NCBI RefSeq assembly: GCF_037038585.1
Contig: NC_092524.1
Span: 67,630,552-67,694,551 of the forward strand
Source of the DNA: Patagioenas fasciata
Taxonomy: Eukaryota > Chordata > Aves > Columbiformes > Columbidae
Direction: 5' to 3'
Length of the DNA: 64,000 nucleotides
Positions 19,287 to 32,130 of the stretch are shown here, piece after piece (position 1 is the first letter of the stretch; each line of letters opens with the position of its first letter). A model generated the notes under the pieces. The model saw nothing but the letters and a program-made list of their open reading frames with translations. It searched no databases and was not told where the DNA came from. Position numbers and translations under genes: made by a program.

Positions 19287-22229
19287 TGGAGATTTCAGGT
19301 GCGAGGCAGCACGTTCCCAGGAGGGATTTTGTGTTATGCTGCTTATCGATGCTGTGGGAGCCTCGTGCTGCCAACGCAGCTCAGCTTGGGTGCTGCTTGG
19401 CTCGATGCCAGCAGTTGCTGTCTGACTTGTTCCTCCTCTCCTGTCCTGTCGCTGTACGGTGACAGATGGATGGCTTTCTGTGAAAGGTGCAGCTGAGGAC
19501 ACGTCCTTGTCCCTGTGTGGGCTGGTGGATGTGCTGACTGCCATGATGAACGTGATCAATGTGAGATTTGCTTGCAAACAGCTAGATGAGCTGAAGAAAC
19601 CCTTTGGAAGAAGTTGTCGAAGCCCAAGCACACAGCAGATCTTTGGGAAGTGCTGCCGGGCTCTTCCTGCTGCCTCAGAGGTGTGAAGGATTAGATTTGT
19701 ATCCTTTATCCGTGGGGCAGAGCGTGGCTGACGAGCATCCTTCCCTCCTCACCACAGCCTGCTGGGCCGGTTTCGTGGTATTTCTGAGACTCACCTTGCT
19801 CCGGCGCTTTGGAGGTGCCAGTTTCCCCCAGCTCCAGAAAAATCCAGCCTGCAGCAGGTTGATTTACATCACACAACCCATCCTGAGCACCCAGGGGGTG
19901 AGTCGAGCAGCAAAGCAAGGAAAGGACTCCCAGAGAGGCTACACCTTGAATTACAGAGGCCGGTGGAGCTACCTCAGACCAGTTCAAGACGGTTAAAACT
20001 GAAATGTCCTGTTCAGGGCTGGCAGGTGATCGGGGTGGCTGCAGACAGCCCCGTGGCCTCGGTTGCCTTTGCCAGCACAATGGGACGGGTGCTGAGGGCT
20101 GTGAGCCCTCGCAGGCTCCTTCATGACATGCATTTTAGTTTGTCCACGGCGACAGGAGGTTCCACTCCCCCAGTGTGTGAACACTATTGCTGTGCTTGCG
20201 GTGGGAAGCTGGAGTGTTGTGGTGTCTCCCTGGTGTGGCCCTGCCACAGTACCATGGGTTTCCTCGCCTGATTAGTCCTTCGTTGCGCTGCAGAACCCCT
20301 TGGAGATGTTCGTCCTGCAGCTCCCAGGGCTGACTTGTCTGCTTTTTGTGAACCTGAGATGGAGAGATCAAACCATGGTGTTGAAGGGAGAAAGGCTATG
20401 TCAGAGATGAACACAAAATATTAATCTCTTAATATTGGTGTTGCTTCTATGCTTGGGTAGGGGTATTCAGGAAATGGCATAGGCACCGACGGGTGTGGTT
20501 TTGGGTAAGTCATGAGGTTTGGTACCTCCTCTGTTAAACGGCACAAGATTGTTTACCCATCTTGAGGCAGAGGAGGAGGGAAGACATTTAGAAAGCTGAG
20601 AGATCATCAGAGGAGTCAAGAGTCATATTGTGTGGGCGATCCAAGCTCTCGAGGTTGCTTTGATGTAGGGAAAAGCTTCTCTAGGTGCTGCCCAAGGGAG
20701 GGGAGGCATTGCTGTGCCTTGGGAGGGCTCCTCCTCAAGGCTGGGCCTCCCCCCCTTTTTTTTTTTAACCTTTTTTTAACATTTATTTTAAAAATTCATT
20801 TTGTAAAGCAGCAGCCGCCCGGAGCCAGGCCAAGGTGAGTCATGAGCAGGGAAGGAGCCGCATCCCCGAGCGCTCAGGAGCCAGTTATGGGGTGATGAAT
20901 CATCTTGAGTACGTAGTTACTGTAATGATGAATTGTCATGAGTCTCAATTAGCAAATTGGTTCATTTTACTTCGAAAGTTGATGATTTGTAAAACAATAA
21001 AGTGCTTTGTGCGTTCTTTGTAGGAGTCATTCAATATCATTCTTCCTTGGATATCTAATGGGAGAAGGTAATTCCAGAGCTTCTACTTGCATTCCTGTTG
21101 CTTAAACATTCCTGTAGCAGACATTCCTGCATTACCTGGATGCTATAATGTGGTTATGGGGTGGGACTAATCCCAAGAGACTTCCAAAAACCTGGAAAGG
21201 ACAAGGAGCAAGTCCGTAAGGAAGCTCTACCTGTTTTCTTCCTTAGTGCTCTCAGCAACTGCTTTCTCTCCCAGCGTGCTGTAAATGCTTTGCTGCTTGC
21301 TTTGAAGTTGGTAAATCTGGTTTGGCTTTATCTTATCTTTTTCAGGAGCTACTTTGAGAATTAAAAGCTCGTGACTGACAACGTTCTGCTTGCTGCTCTC
21401 CTGAGCTTTATGCTAAACTTTTATAGCTGTAATTGTCTCAGAAGAGTGGAGCTTGGCTCAGGTGTAACTTGCATCTCCTGGTGCCCTCGCTGCCTTTGGA
21501 GGAGGTGGAAGAGAAACCAATAACGGCATTGTGTTCCATGAAAGGAGCAATATATTACGAACAAGATTTCTCCAAATGCAGCACTTTCCAATTATCCCAG
21601 GGCTCTACGCTGCTCTGTCAACAGCAGAATCTAAGCCTTCTTGTGGAGGTGATTCCTTCTGTCTGATTTAGCCCTGTTTTGGTCCCTGTGCCTGGATTCC
21701 TGTCTTACCAGGGATGTAAATAGAGGGAGGTGCTGAAGGGGACCCCAAAGGGGGTCAGAGAGAGGACGGTGGGTTCTGCAGTGTGAAGGCTGCATGGAGC
21801 TGGTGAAGATCACGAGGCAACTCAGAGGTAGATGCTGGAGAGCATTGAGTGTCACCATCTCTCTCACATACTTATTTGTCCCATAATACTCCATTCGAGA
21901 CCCGATCAACCCTTGTCAGTATCAGTAGATACTGGATTTGCTGGCAGGGAAGGAAACAAACCACCATGATTATTCACTGAGCAGTAGTGAGTAGTTTGAC
22001 TTTTAATTGTGAATTATTAATGGTATCACCATTAGGTTATGCTGGTGTAAATATGAACAGAATCAGGTCCATTAGATTTGATACTCGGCTTTAACTTGCT
22101 CCTGCATAAATCAGGAGTAACCCTCTTACAAAAATGAGGTTACAATGATTTGAAATAGGGCCAGAATTTCCCAGGTTTAGTGGGTGATGGGAAGAAGAGC
22201 TGTACCTTCCCACTCATCCCCTTGGGCCA

Positions 22230-22501
22230 TGGTCTCATTTCCCAAGTAGCAAGTGATAGGATGAGAGGAAACGGCCTCAAGTTGCACCAGGGGAGATTGA
22301 GGTTGGATCTGGGGAACAATTTCTTCCCCAAAGGGCTGTGGGGCATTGGAACAGGCTGCCCAGGGCAGTGCTGGAGTCACCATCCCTGGAGGGGTTGAAC
22401 AGACATGGAGACAAGATTCTTAGATTTAGTATTAGATTTAGTTTATGGTTGGACTCAATGATCTTAAGGGTCTTTTCCAACCAAAGTGATTCTGTGAATC
22501 A
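22230..22501 (+). mobile_element. CR1 LINE 3' fragment
   Basis: Plus-oriented CR1 with GCAAGTGATAGGATGAGAGG, TTTCTTCCCCAAAGGGCTG, a GGAACAGGCTGCCCAGGGC block and GGGTCTTTTCCAACC near the 3' end. It is of the same subfamily as 29337-29841 and 60318-60535. Confidence 0.88.
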
Positions 22502-25142
22502 CTTCCTGGCATCAAACGATGCAGCCCAGCTCACACAGTGGTAAAGCTGCCTCTTCTTTGTCCCAGTTAACCCGGAGATCTCTTATTCCCTGAAAAAGAC
22601 AATAAAGGCGGATTTGGTGCATTTTGCAGACTTAAGTGGTCTCTCAGCATTTGTTCTCTAACGCCTGCACCTTCCACGCTCTTCGGCAGAGACCAGCACC
22701 AGCTCGACGCTCAGCATGTCTTGACTTTGGGACCAGGAAAGAAAGTCACTTCTGTCAGATGGAAAAGGGGTAAACTGGCTAGAAAAGGGCCCATTTTTTT
22801 GTTGTTTTCTGGCTTTTACAGCACTATTATGTGCACTGAAGGCGCTCACTGCCCCCATGACACAGGATTGCTGAGAACCAGGCCCAGAGAGGATTGCCAA
22901 ACTTTCCGCTGAATGCCAGAGGAAGCACTGTGAGTAAAAGCCATCTGTCTCAATGGAAAGGCTGAATGGCGGCTTTAAAACTATACCGTTAACTTCATTT
23001 CATTTTCCTGTCTGTGCAAAGCGACAAACTGACTAAACGAAGGCATTCTGTCTGCATAGAAATCCACTCTTCCTGGCCCAGCTGTGCTCTGACTTCTTGT
23101 ACTGCGGTGTTGGAGAGAGCACATAATCTAGTTATATTTTTCCTTCTGTGTTGCATTTAAAATACAGCCAGAAAAGAGGGGAACTGGGGGGGTTAAACAT
23201 TGGCTGCCACCTTAATTGCAGCCCAGCAATTAATGGCTAGAGGTTTTCTTGGACAACTCCTCCATGACTGTCACACGCAAATCTCTGACAGCAGGGTTCA
23301 GCAGTATCCTTCTGTGCTTTTTGTTAAGTCATCTTTCTCGTTTTCGTGCCAAACGGTCTAAATTGCATTGCATTTAAACGAGGTGAGTGCGCGATGGATC
23401 ATCTGACTGCTGCTCCTTTCCTCCAAGTTTTGTGACGAATCGCTCCGAAGGCAAACGCTGTGTCTCATACCTTGAACTCACTGCTGCAATTAAATACGGA
23501 TCCTTTACGCCTTATCTGGAAAATAAGCCAAACGATAGAGTAAGAGCACTCATGCATGTTTGCGCAGAAAAACAGAAGGGTGTACATACAGCAGCTGCTC
23601 ACAGACCTCAATTTATTTTGTAGGAGTCACAGTGACATTGAAGACATGAGCAATGACATTAGGATGTCCAGGACCTTCAGTGCAAGCTCTCCAGGAATTA
23701 AAGCGTACACTGCGACGCTTTCGCTGCTGTGTCAGCAGAGTTACACCAGCACTAGGGTTTTACTGGCTTATTGTATAGGCGAGGACAGCTGGATATTATG
23801 CAAATACTATGAGCTAAGGAAGGGTGCTGATCAGTCACTGAAATCCCTACAAAACTGAGAAAATTAGCGAGATACAATGACTGACATCAGTACGAGTCCT
23901 CTTCCTCCAATTAACAGCAAGCAAATCAGCGCTCCCGAGTCGACGAGGACCTCAGGAGAAATGGGACTTCTCCAAAAATGCTGCCAGACGCCAGCAGAGG
24001 CTCCCACCCCCCCCCCGCCCTGACCTTTTTGTGCTTTTAACATGCGCCATTAACTATTAACGCGGTCGTGTTCCTGTCACCTCAGCCCTTCACCCGTGGT
24101 CTCCAATAACTGTGGGCAGCGCAGCGGTGACGGAGGCGTCCGTGCCCAGCTCTGCTCCTTGTCAATCCAGCCCGAGATCCCTTTCGGTACCGCCTCATTC
24201 CTCCATTTGGATCTGCCTCGCCATCTTTGCAGTTTTTATTGTTAATTGTTTCCCTCGGACAGGTTACGGCATTAGACTATAGACATCGTGCTTTCCTATA
24301 CCTTAGCTGTTATGGTCGGTGTATAGAAGTAGAATACAATTAATTATTCCCATACAATCCAATTGATATGATTATGGAATATTTTTACATATTTTTGGCA
24401 TCAGCACGCTGTAAAAGCAGCTGACTTGTCACAGCGCCCTTCCTTATGAAGGTGTCATTCTCCCCCCTGCCTTTTTCTTCTTCAGCTCACTTATCTGCAA
24501 CTTGGCAGAAATAATTAAATGCTGTGATTGCTTTGGCCTCCCCTCAGTGGGCATTTACCCAACTCATTAATACGGGAGCAGCTCCCCCGAGCTCTATTTC
24601 CACTCAGACCATTTCACAGAGCTCAGGTAAAGTTTCTCAGGTACGCTCAGTGATGCTTTCAGGAAAACGAGGAACCCTGATGGGCATCAGTTCAAGAGGG
24701 TCCTAAGTTGGCTGTTCTTTAAAGCACACGGTAGGTTTTGTCTATTAACATCAAAAAGACATTTATCCCCAGGTATTTCTACAGTCCCCTTTACTCCCAC
24801 GTTGGTGTGGGCAAAGCTGCTATCCAAAATAAATGAAGTGTGCAACAACAGGCAGTTTAAAGGCGTTGAGGAATGCAACTGTTTCAGACCTCTTACATCT
24901 CACTCGACTCTCACCTAATTTGTTAATGGGTATGTTTTTCCCTGTAGGACAATAATGTTTTTGTCTGTGACATTTTATAAAGGACCCTCTAAACCTCTTT
25001 CTGTCCCTTTGGGTAAAATCAGTTGAATTGGCTTTTTCTCTGGTGCCTTTCTATTTTCCCTAGAGAATCCGAGTTTGTTCTTAACCCTTTCTGTCCTCCA
25101 GGCTTTACAAATGGTATGATAGAAACCCTTAGATGTCTTACA

Positions 25143-25478
25143 ATGCTTTTCCAGACTTAAAAGGGGCTGATGAGAAAGATGGGGACAGACTTTTGAGCAG
25201 GGCCTGTTGTGACAGGGCAAGGGGTGATGGTTTTAGACTAAAGGAGGGAGATTCAGGCTGGACATCAGGAAGAAATTGTTGCCCTGAGGGTGGTGAGAGC
25301 CTGGCCCAGGTTGGGCAGAGAGGTGGTGGCTGAACCATCCCTGGAGACATCCCAGGCCAGGCTGGACGGGGCTCTGAGCAACCTGAGCTGGTGAAGATGT
25401 CCCTGCTCATGGCAGGGGTGGCACTGGGGGAGCTGGGAAGGTCCCTTCAACCCGAACCATCCTGTGATTCTGTGGTTC
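25143..25478 (+). mobile_element. CR1 LINE 3' fragment
   Basis: Plus-oriented CR1 truncated at its 5' side within the ACTTAAAAGGGGCTGATGAG segment. The rest follows the 18757-19286 copy to the CCTGTGATTCTGTGGTTCT tail. Confidence 0.9.
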
Positions 25479-28400
25479 TACAAGTCAAGACACAGTGTGG
25501 GCAGATGGTAGGGAGAGTCTCGTCACTATCTAAAAAGATGGGCTATATAGGCAAAGAGCAGAATATTTGCTCATTTTAAGGATGAGGAGCTAAACCAGCA
25601 ACTCACAGAGGGACGTACGGTGAGTTTGTGACACCTCTGGGAATTGTCACTGTATCTCCTGGGGTGCCGGCAATCCGTATGACGTCTCATCGGACCCAAG
25701 GATTTGCACCATTTCCAAGTCTCCAGCCACCCTTGGGATGCAGGTTCATGTCACCACCTGCAGTGGCAAACCCAGGACCGGAGAGTGAGGATCCCCTTTG
25801 GCATGAGGCTCATCACACCAGGCAGGCGGCCGCATCCCTTGTGTAGCCGTATTCCCTTACCCTGAGGTGGCATGAACAGCCGGGATGGTTCCTGCGCTCT
25901 GTGATTTATCCAGACAGGCTACGAGCGTGTTTGCCGCACATCTCCTTAGAAGTTTGTCACAGCCTGACACACGTTGTTCCCGCGATGCCTCGCAGAGCTC
26001 AATCAATGCCCTTCCCCGGCTGCGGGAGGAAAACATGCTGAGCCAGCCTTGCCAGCTGTTTCGGCGCTGGGACACCCGGTCCTCATATTGAAAGAGCCCT
26101 TGGAGCAGAAGGGCTGTCTGACTTTCCATTTCTTTTCTTTCCCCCAGCTCTCACTGCGTATTATTTCTCTTTACTGCCCATCCTGCTGCATTTTGGCTGA
26201 GTTACAGGCCTGTGCTTAGAAGGGGAATCACCTTGATGCTGCAAACATTATCTTTTTCTTCCAAAGGAAAATATCTTCATTTTGTAGGTATTAATGAAGA
26301 AAAGCATTAATTTAGAACCTGCTATAGGTGACTGTAGAACAGCATAAATAACAACTTGGTACTGTGAATGATGAATGGGAAGAAGGATTTGAACTGTCAC
26401 TGTGGTACCGCACAGGGAGTGTTTTACAGGAGACGAGGTATTTTCTGCGTAATTTCTTCGTTTGCTTTGTTTAACAATACCAGTCCAATCTTAAACAAAT
26501 ATCACCTTCTGCTAGGATGCTGGCAAGAAAGAATATTCGAAACTTGCTTTGCAACAGCACTCCAATGTGAACTCAAAGCCTGGTTATTATAGTGCTGCTC
26601 GGAAAGCTGCTTTTCTGCCCAGCTTCCCTGTGATCCCTTTGGCTGTATCTGATACTGAAGGCTGGAAATCTCCAGATTAGAAATTGAATTCCACCTCTGT
26701 GGCCCGGACCTGATGACCCGTTGGAGTCACAGCAAATACCTTTTTGATTTACAGTGAGCTCTTCCAACTAAAGGTGTTGCTTTTTGGTCAAGATTGAACT
26801 CTTTTGGAAGGAAAAGATAATTAAAGCCGTGCGATATAGCCATAACAATAATTAGTAACTTGAAAATGGGATTATTCCAATTGATGGCAGGCCCTGATTT
26901 TGCAAGGATTTAGGTGCTTGGTTTATTTTTGCATGTGTTAGCGCATAGGACAGTCGGAAGGGCTCTGTCTTGAGCTGACGGGGGATTTAGGGTGCTGCTA
27001 TTTTGGGTATAAACCACAGTGTTTCGGGAGCAGATGTGCGTGGCTTGGGTGTTTGGTGTTGGCACAGCAGCCTGGGGAGGGAAAGAAAGGGGTTTCCCCT
27101 TGGGATTCCCCATGGGATTTCCATTTCTCATTGCAAATGTGCAAGTTCTGAGCGGTTAGTCCCAGGCATGTGCTAGAAGGCAGGGACTGAAGAGCCTGAA
27201 GGGAAACTCCCCTAAGTCCTGATTTAAGTCTGATCGCTCTGGAAACGTCAATCAGATGGGCACTGAATTATTTGTGTGTCTTTAATTGTGCTGCTCACAG
27301 TCGCTCCTCCTTTAAAGGTGACAGAATTGAACAGCAGAGTCTTAAACCCCATTTTGGGCTTTTCGGTTCTCTGTTACAATGGCAAAATCCAGAAATTGAA
27401 GGTGGGCGTAGTTTATAAACGCGCGTTATTTTTTCAGTAAGCTCTGAAACAGCTCCTAAAAATTCACTTTATTAGCTGGATTTTCAGCAGTACAAAATGT
27501 GACCGTGATCATCTCCGCTTAATTAAAAACATACATACATTGTGATAGCTCATGGATTATGTGGAGACTTGTATGAGCCTGATGGATTTTTATACTGGTC
27601 ACATACAACGCCATGGTTTAGACCGTTGTTTTTTATTATAAGCTTTTATTATTCTCACAAGAGTTTCCAGCATAATTTCTGCTGACAGATGCTTCTTAGG
27701 ACAGATGTGGTTTTATTCCCTTACAGTTGGATTGAATCAAACGTCTTTTTCCATGTAGCTCAAGTTTCTGCAGTGGAGTTGTCATAGTTTACTACTCCGA
27801 GAAGAAAATTGTAGTCGTTTTTGTGACCTTTAACAGAAGCTGAAATCTTTCTGGCACATTGTGTGTGTTATCTATTCATTTCCACTTCTTACCAATTGCA
27901 GGAATTCATGCTTATAAATCGTGTATATATTTAAAAAGTGAATAAAAAGAGACAGAAAATCCAGCGTTTGGTCATCTTTGTGTTTTTCCTTTCTGGAAAG
28001 AGAAGCTGAATCAGTGAGGTGTTGAAACTTGGAGGGTGTTTGTTTCTGGCATTGGTGAGGATGTCTCACGTTCTTATATAAAATGCTAACGTAACAATAA
28101 TCGGCTGCCATGACTTTCAGCCCCACTACTCACACAGCTCGCCTTTCTCTGAACCCACAGATCTGAAAGCTTTTTCCCTGTGATCTGAGAAAGCAAAATT
28201 CCTGACAAAACTAACGACTTGGGGCTCCTGCGGCATTTTGAAACCTTTTCTTTTTCCCCATGAGTGGCTGCCTAATGTGACTGGGATTTCAGCAGCTGTT
28301 TGCATTATTTCCTCCCTGCAGTTGGGGACATTCAGCATCATTAGCCTGGCTGCCTGATCTGCACAGCGGTTGCTCTCCAGTGCATTTTCCCACCAGGTTT

Positions 28401-28674
28401 CTCAGTCCACACAATTTAGGTGGTTTATTGCCTTACACCTTAGGGGCAATGGGACGCAACATATGATTTAAAAGCATTTTCAGGTCCTTATATCACGCCT
28501 TCTGCTGTGATGTTGTGGCAAACGTATGAGATACATGAAGGACCAGAAATTTCTGAGCTGGTGGTAAGTGCTGTGTTCTTCAGAGCAAGCAAGTGGGGCG
28601 ATTTTCTCTGAGTCCTGGAAAAAAGAGGAAAAATTAAAAGCTTCTTTAGCTATAGCAGCTGGATTTCCTTCTCT

Positions 28675-28737
28675 TCCCTCTCCCTCTCCCTCTCCCTCTC
28701 CCTCTCCCTCTCCCTCTCCCTCTCCCTCTCCCTCTCC
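28675..28737. repeat. (TCCCTC)n microsatellite, about 10.5 perfect copies
   Basis: A perfect hexamer tract of 63 bp with slightly degenerate pyrimidine flanks out to about 28669-28752. The plus strand is pure pyrimidine and the minus strand is (GGGAGA)n, which satisfies the G-quadruplex pattern of GGG runs with 3-nt loops. Ser/Pro and Arg/Glu repeat frames across it are artefacts of the repeat. Confidence 0.95.
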
Positions 28738-29336
28738 TCCTCTTCTCTTCCAGGTTTTCTCTCCCTGTTTGCAGGAGCCCCATGCCCCATGGGCAGCACA
28801 TCCCCCTGTCCGTGGGGCAGCAAATCTGTTCCCATTCCTGGGAAACAGCGATTTGGTCCCGATGCCAGCTCGGCAGCTCTGCTGTGGACAAAAGCAATCA
28901 AAATCTCCTGCTGTCGAGCCCCACCACAACCACTGCAGCTACCTAAATGGTTAATATAAGCAAGATTTGACATTAAATTTGCACCTTGCAAGTGTAGGGT
29001 GTGGATGCAGCCTTTGGCTGCTCACGTGCTGCTCTCAGCTGCGTTCCTGCGAGAGCGGAGCGACCCCCTGAGCTGTGCTGAGCCAGGGGAGCTCCGGGAT
29101 GAAGCAGCAAACGCTGTCTCACCAGCTGATGGCTGGTCCCACGTCCAGAGCGGCTGCCTCCTGCACATCCCCATGGATGCCACCACCGGCGTGGCCTTGA
29201 TCTGGGCACTCCTGGCTTTGGATGCAAAGGCACAGCTTCTGTGAGCATCTGTCTTGTGCCGCTGCCTTTGTTAGCTCTGGATAGTTTGGAAATCAGAAAT
29301 AGTGTGGCCACCACGACTAAGGGAGTGATCATCCTC

Positions 29337-29841
29337 CTGCGCTGGGTGCTGGTGAGGCTGCATCTCGAATCCTGGGATCAGTTTTGGGCCCCTCATTACA
29401 GGAAAGCCCTTGAGGTGCTGGAGTGAGTTGAGAAAAGGGAATGGAGCTGGTGAGGGGCTGGAGCACAAGTGTGATGGGAGCGGCTGAGGGACCTGAGGGG
29501 TTCAGCTGGAGAACAGGAGCTAGGGGAGACCTTCTGATCTCTGAACTGCCTGAAAGGAGCTTGGAGCATGGAGAGGTTTTGGTCTCTTCTTCCAAGTCCC
29601 AAGTGATGGGACAAGAAGAAACAACCTCAAGTTGCACCAGGGGAAGTTGAGATTGGATCTTGGGAACAATTTCTTCCCCAAAGGGCTGTGGGGCATTGGA
29701 ACAGGCTGCCCAGGGCAGTGCTGGAGTCACCATCCCTGGAGGGGTTGAACAGACACATAAATGAGGTTCTCAGGGATCGGTTAACAGTTGGACTTGGTGA
29801 TCTTGAGGGTCTTTTCCAACCCAAATGATTCTGTGATTCTA
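29337..29841 (+). mobile_element. CR1 LINE 3' fragment
   Basis: A 505-bp plus-oriented CR1 running from the GGTGAGGCTGCATCTCGAAT segment to the terminal AATGATTCTGTGATTCTATG tail. The 3' half matches 22230-22501 closely. Confidence 0.9.
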
Positions 29842-30839
29842 TGAAATGCAGCAGCCTGCAGCTGAGTGACAACACAACTGGTCGAAGAAGGTAATGGTGA
29901 GCTCTTAGTGCAGCTTGATGCAAATCCCTCTTTGATACTGAACACTGCAGAGCAGGTGACTTCTCAAAGATGCTTTGGGGCAAATAAACAAATTGTTTGC
30001 TATGAGCACCAGGAGGTGGAAGTTAAAACAGACTCTTCATTACCAGAGGTCTTAAGAAATGATGCGAGGGTGCATACAAAGCCCTGGGGTCATGCCAGTC
30101 ACCCCCATTTTTTGCTGGGATAACTCCCTTGTGCTGGCTGCCTCCCTGCTGCAGAGCAACCAGCCACCGAGGATATTGCAGCTGGGCTTGGGATGCTGGT
30201 CCTGACCAGCACCAGCACTGACCTGCAACCGCTCCCGGTGCCAAAAAAACATGAATTTTCTTGTGCACAGGAGTTTGCTTTTCCCCATCGACATTTGGGG
30301 CTCCAGGAAGCTGAGTTAAAGACAGTCCAGCAGCGACGGAGCCCTTGGTGGCTTCTTGCATGGTTTCATCGTCCCCGAATAACTACGTGGTAGAGCATCA
30401 ATTTTCCTCTGCGTGGGTACCCACCGGTCTGTGGTCAGCCGCTGATCCCATGCACAAGCTGTTTGCGACGTTTAAGGTGAAATTAATCTGCCCCGTGAGC
30501 ATTTTGGGAAGGATCCACGTGAGAGGGAAGAAAAAGTCAAGGTTTAAGAAGTCAGAGCTGAAAAAAACAGCTTAAGTTCCCCCCTGATTGCAGACTCTGT
30601 GTGATGAACTGGTGCTTCATGTGCTGGGAGCGGGGCTGCTCCGGGTGGCAGACCCAAGCAGTTTTAAGGCAATTTAGGGAAATATAGGGGCAAACCCTGT
30701 TTTGGGTCATGGGGACGTGTCCTTCATGTCCTGGGGAAGGTGTTGGGGTACGCTGTGCCTGCCAGCTCCCGGAACGGGGGTGCAGAGGGGTGTGGATGGA
30801 GCTGGTGGCACTGGGGGGGTTAATTAGGGAGTGTGGGGG

Positions 30840-31570
30840 GTCTGGGTAGGCGGTCCCTGTGCGTGGGTGGGGGACCCCTGTGCATGGGGGGTCTAGGCAG
30901 TGGGATCCCTGTGTGGGGTGGTGGTCCACACGCATGGGTGGGGAGATGCCTGGGGATCCCTGCGTGGGGTTTGGGTGGATGTACCCACGCGGGCGAGAAA
31001 CACGGGTGGGAGGATCCCTGTGTGCGGGAGGTCTGAGTGGGTGATCCCACCGAATGGGTGGGGGATCCCTGTGTGTGGGAAGTCCAGGGGGATGTGATTC
31101 CTGTTCGTGGGTGGGGTTTGGGTGGGGAGATCCCTGCGTGGGAGAGGTCTGGGTGTGCGATCCCCACGAATGGGTGGGGGATGTCTGGGGAGATGGGATC
31201 CCTGTTCTTGGGTGGGGAGATCCCTGCGTGGGGGAGGTCTAGGGAGGTGGGATCCCTGTTCGTGGGTGGAGAGATCCCTGGGTGCGGGAAGGTCTGGGTG
31301 TATGATCCCCACGAATGGGTGGGGGAGATCTAGGGGGGTGTGATCCCTGTCCGTGGGTGGGGGAGGTCTGGGTGCCTGATCCCCACGTGCAGAAGGGGGA
31401 TCCCCGCTTGGGGAGCTCCGGGGGGCGATCCCCATTCCCACGGGAGGGGTCTGGCTGGACGTCCCCACACACGCAGGACACCCTGCGTGGGGCAGCTCCG
31501 GGTGGGCGATCCCCCCCCTTCCATGGGTATCCGTGTGGGGCACCGGGGGGGTCCCCACGCGTTGGGGGGG
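30840..31570. repeat. G-rich degenerate minisatellite anchored on GATCCC
   Basis: About 20 imperfect units of roughly 30-36 bp. Each has GATCCC(T/C) followed by a G(T/C)G(T/C)GTGGGTGGGG-type block and GAGGTCTGGGTG. The recurring GATCCCCACGAATGGGTGGG variant appears about every third unit around 31040-31320. Degeneracy rises toward 31570, where the array runs into the KTN1 CpG island. The long Pro/Arg/Thr-rich frame on the minus strand across it is repeat-driven and not a gene. Confidence 0.85.
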
Positions 31571-32130
31571 CTCTGGCACGAGCGGAGGCGGCCAGGGGAC
31601 CCCTGCGGGCGGCTCTCGGCTGAGCAGCGGCGGCGTCGCGCCTTTAACGGGCGGGGGGGCCGGCAGACGCGGCGGACGTGCGGTGCCGCCCCCTCCCGCC
31701 CTCCTCCCTCCCTTCCTGCCCGCCAGCGCCGCGCAGGCACCGGCTCTGCCGCCGCTCCCTCCGCTCCGCACGGCCCGGTCCGCCTCGGCCCGTCGCGCTT
31801 CACGGTGAGTCCCGCTCGGGGAGCGCCCGGCCCGGTGCGCGGGGCCGGTAGCGGGGCCTCCCCGCGGCCTGCGCGCTGAGGGCCGGCGGGCCTAGGCCTC
31901 GGCGTGGCCGGGCCGCGGGCGGGCGGCGCCGGCAGGTGGGCGGCGGGGCGGACCCGGGGCTGCGGCCCGGCCGGCGGGTTCCGGCTGCACGGTCCCTCCC
32001 GGGGCCGGCGGGGAGGGGGGGGTGAGGGCGGTGGCGGCGCCGCGGGCCCCGCTCCGGGAGGAGAAGCGGGTCCCACCCGTGGCCGTGGGGCGGCTGCGGG
32101 CAGTGGGGCTCGGAGCCTTCCAGCGCGTCT
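31560..32130 (+). promoter_or_regulatory. KTN1: KTN1 promoter CpG island
   Basis: Dense CpG and GC-rich sequence with many GGGCGGGG/CCGCCC-type SP1-like boxes surrounds the presumed KTN1 exon 1 and its donor. No TATA box precedes the exon. The island begins where the minisatellite ends and stops near 32130, where CpG density drops. The boundaries are by eye. Confidence 0.75.
31700..31804 (+). other. KTN1: KTN1 exon 1, untranslated (5' limit uncertain)
   Basis: A consensus donor TTCACG|GTGAGT at 31804/31805 inside the CpG island, with no in-frame use required, fits the untranslated first exon of kinectin; human KTN1 also has a noncoding exon 1 and its ATG in exon 2. The 5' limit is a guess. 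The donor is clear, but the exon is inferred from gene structure rather than homology. Confidence 0.5.

Larger units (their letters stand above)
18255..31560. other. Intergenic region between the divergent TBPL2 and KTN1 genes
   Basis: About 13.3 kb between the TBPL2 TATA box and the KTN1 CpG island. It holds four plus-oriented CR1 3' fragments (18757, 22230, 25143 and 29337), a (TCCCTC)n tract (28675-28737), two AT-rich patches that could be conserved noncoding elements (20885-21010 and 24228-24460) and a G-rich minisatellite (30840-31570). The open frames are short and show no recognisable family, so I see no protein-coding gene. A noncoding RNA could start here but cannot be recognised from sequence alone. 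Confidence 0.65.

Noticed and set aside
28480-28991. Glu/Gly- and Arg/Glu-repeat frames and a Ser/Pro-repeat frame
   Set aside because: All arise from the (TCCCTC)n microsatellite.
30893-31771. Long Pro/Arg/Thr-rich open frame on the minus strand (292 codons)
   Set aside because: It is translated from the G-rich minisatellite and the KTN1 CpG island; repeats of PHTGIP/PRRDLPT-like words follow the DNA period, and it matches no known family.
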